The position numbers were made by a program, and so were the translations under genes. Under the pieces are notes generated by a model. It was given only the letters and a program-made list of their open reading frames with translations. It did no database searches and had not been told where the DNA came from. From assembly GCF_027595985.1 (NCBI RefSeq), contig NC_073304.1, positions 214,798,500-214,862,499 on the forward strand: DNA of 64,000 nucleotides. Direction: 5' to 3'. Below, in pieces: positions 63,886-64,000 of this stretch (the first letter of the stretch is position 1; every line of letters starts with the position of its first letter). Origin of the DNA: Sorex araneus. Lineage: Eukaryota; Chordata; Mammalia; Eulipotyphla; Soricidae.

Positions 63886-63917
63886 TGTGGGGCGGGGGGC
63901 GGGGGGGGGGCGGGGGC
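63886..63917 (+). other. G-rich run, potential G-quadruplex
   Basis: GGGG, GGGGGG, an 11-base G run and GGGGG are separated by single C bases. This satisfies the usual four-run G4 pattern. Confidence 0.7.
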
Positions 63918-64000
63918 GAGCGCCTGAGGGTTAAAGAATTGGAGCAGCAGAATTCCCCAAGACCCGGTTCTGGGCAGCTTAGACCTGTTGAGAGCAGAAG

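Larger units (their letters stand above)
62909..64000 (+). other. HOXB13: HOXB13 3'UTR and downstream sequence
   Basis: Contains a perfect 38-bp palindrome (62966-63003), an AATAAA signal at 63243-63248 and a G-rich run at 63886-63917. From memory, human HOXB13 has a 3'UTR of nearly 2 kb, so the main transcript may end beyond the window. No other gene is seen. Confidence 0.7.

Overview
This is mammalian genomic DNA. The dominant repeat is a roughly 170-180 bp tRNA-derived SINE with a Pol III A-box-like TAGCACAGCGGG, a B-box-like GGTTCGATTCC and a CCCAAAAAGCAAAAA tail. From memory it matches the SOR-type SINEs of shrews, so the source is most likely a soricid such as Sorex araneus (inference; no database was searched). 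I count about 80-90 copies, most of them diverged, in both orientations. Ancient mammalian MIR, L1 and hAT-Charlie/MER5-like relics lie between them.

Layout: (1) 1-23563 holds the 3' half of TTLL6 on the + strand, seven coding exons of a tubulin polyglutamylase. The exons covering the N-terminus and most of the TTL catalytic domain lie upstream of the window. (2) 23564 to about 60.3 kb is a 36 kb intergenic stretch with SINEs, L1 fragments, microsatellites, two gene-less CpG-rich islands (33.4-34.2 kb and 41.2-41.7 kb) and several repeat-free blocks that could be regulatory. (3) 60793-62908 is HOXB13 on the + strand, complete in two exons, with its promoter immediately upstream and its 3'UTR running towards the window end. 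The order TTLL6 then HOXB13, both on one strand and about 35 kb apart, agrees with the known mammalian arrangement at the 5' end of the HOXB cluster (human 17q21.32).

The two genes are not functionally linked. TTLL6 elongates glutamate side chains on ciliary tubulin. HOXB13 is a posterior Hox factor of hindgut, prostate and tail bud. The intergenic space probably belongs to HOXB13's regulatory landscape, but that is inference from position.

The best non-gene observations are a perfect 38-bp palindrome 57 nt after the HOXB13 stop codon, an inverted pair of SOX-type motifs at 42.8 kb, an octamer motif next to an orphan CpG island at 41.2 kb, a 175-bp GA tract abutting the HOXB13 promoter, and a three-deep nest of retroposons at 20.2-20.9 kb. 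I found no convincing new gene or new biological system. Most open reading frames outside the two genes come from SINEs read backwards or from microsatellites.
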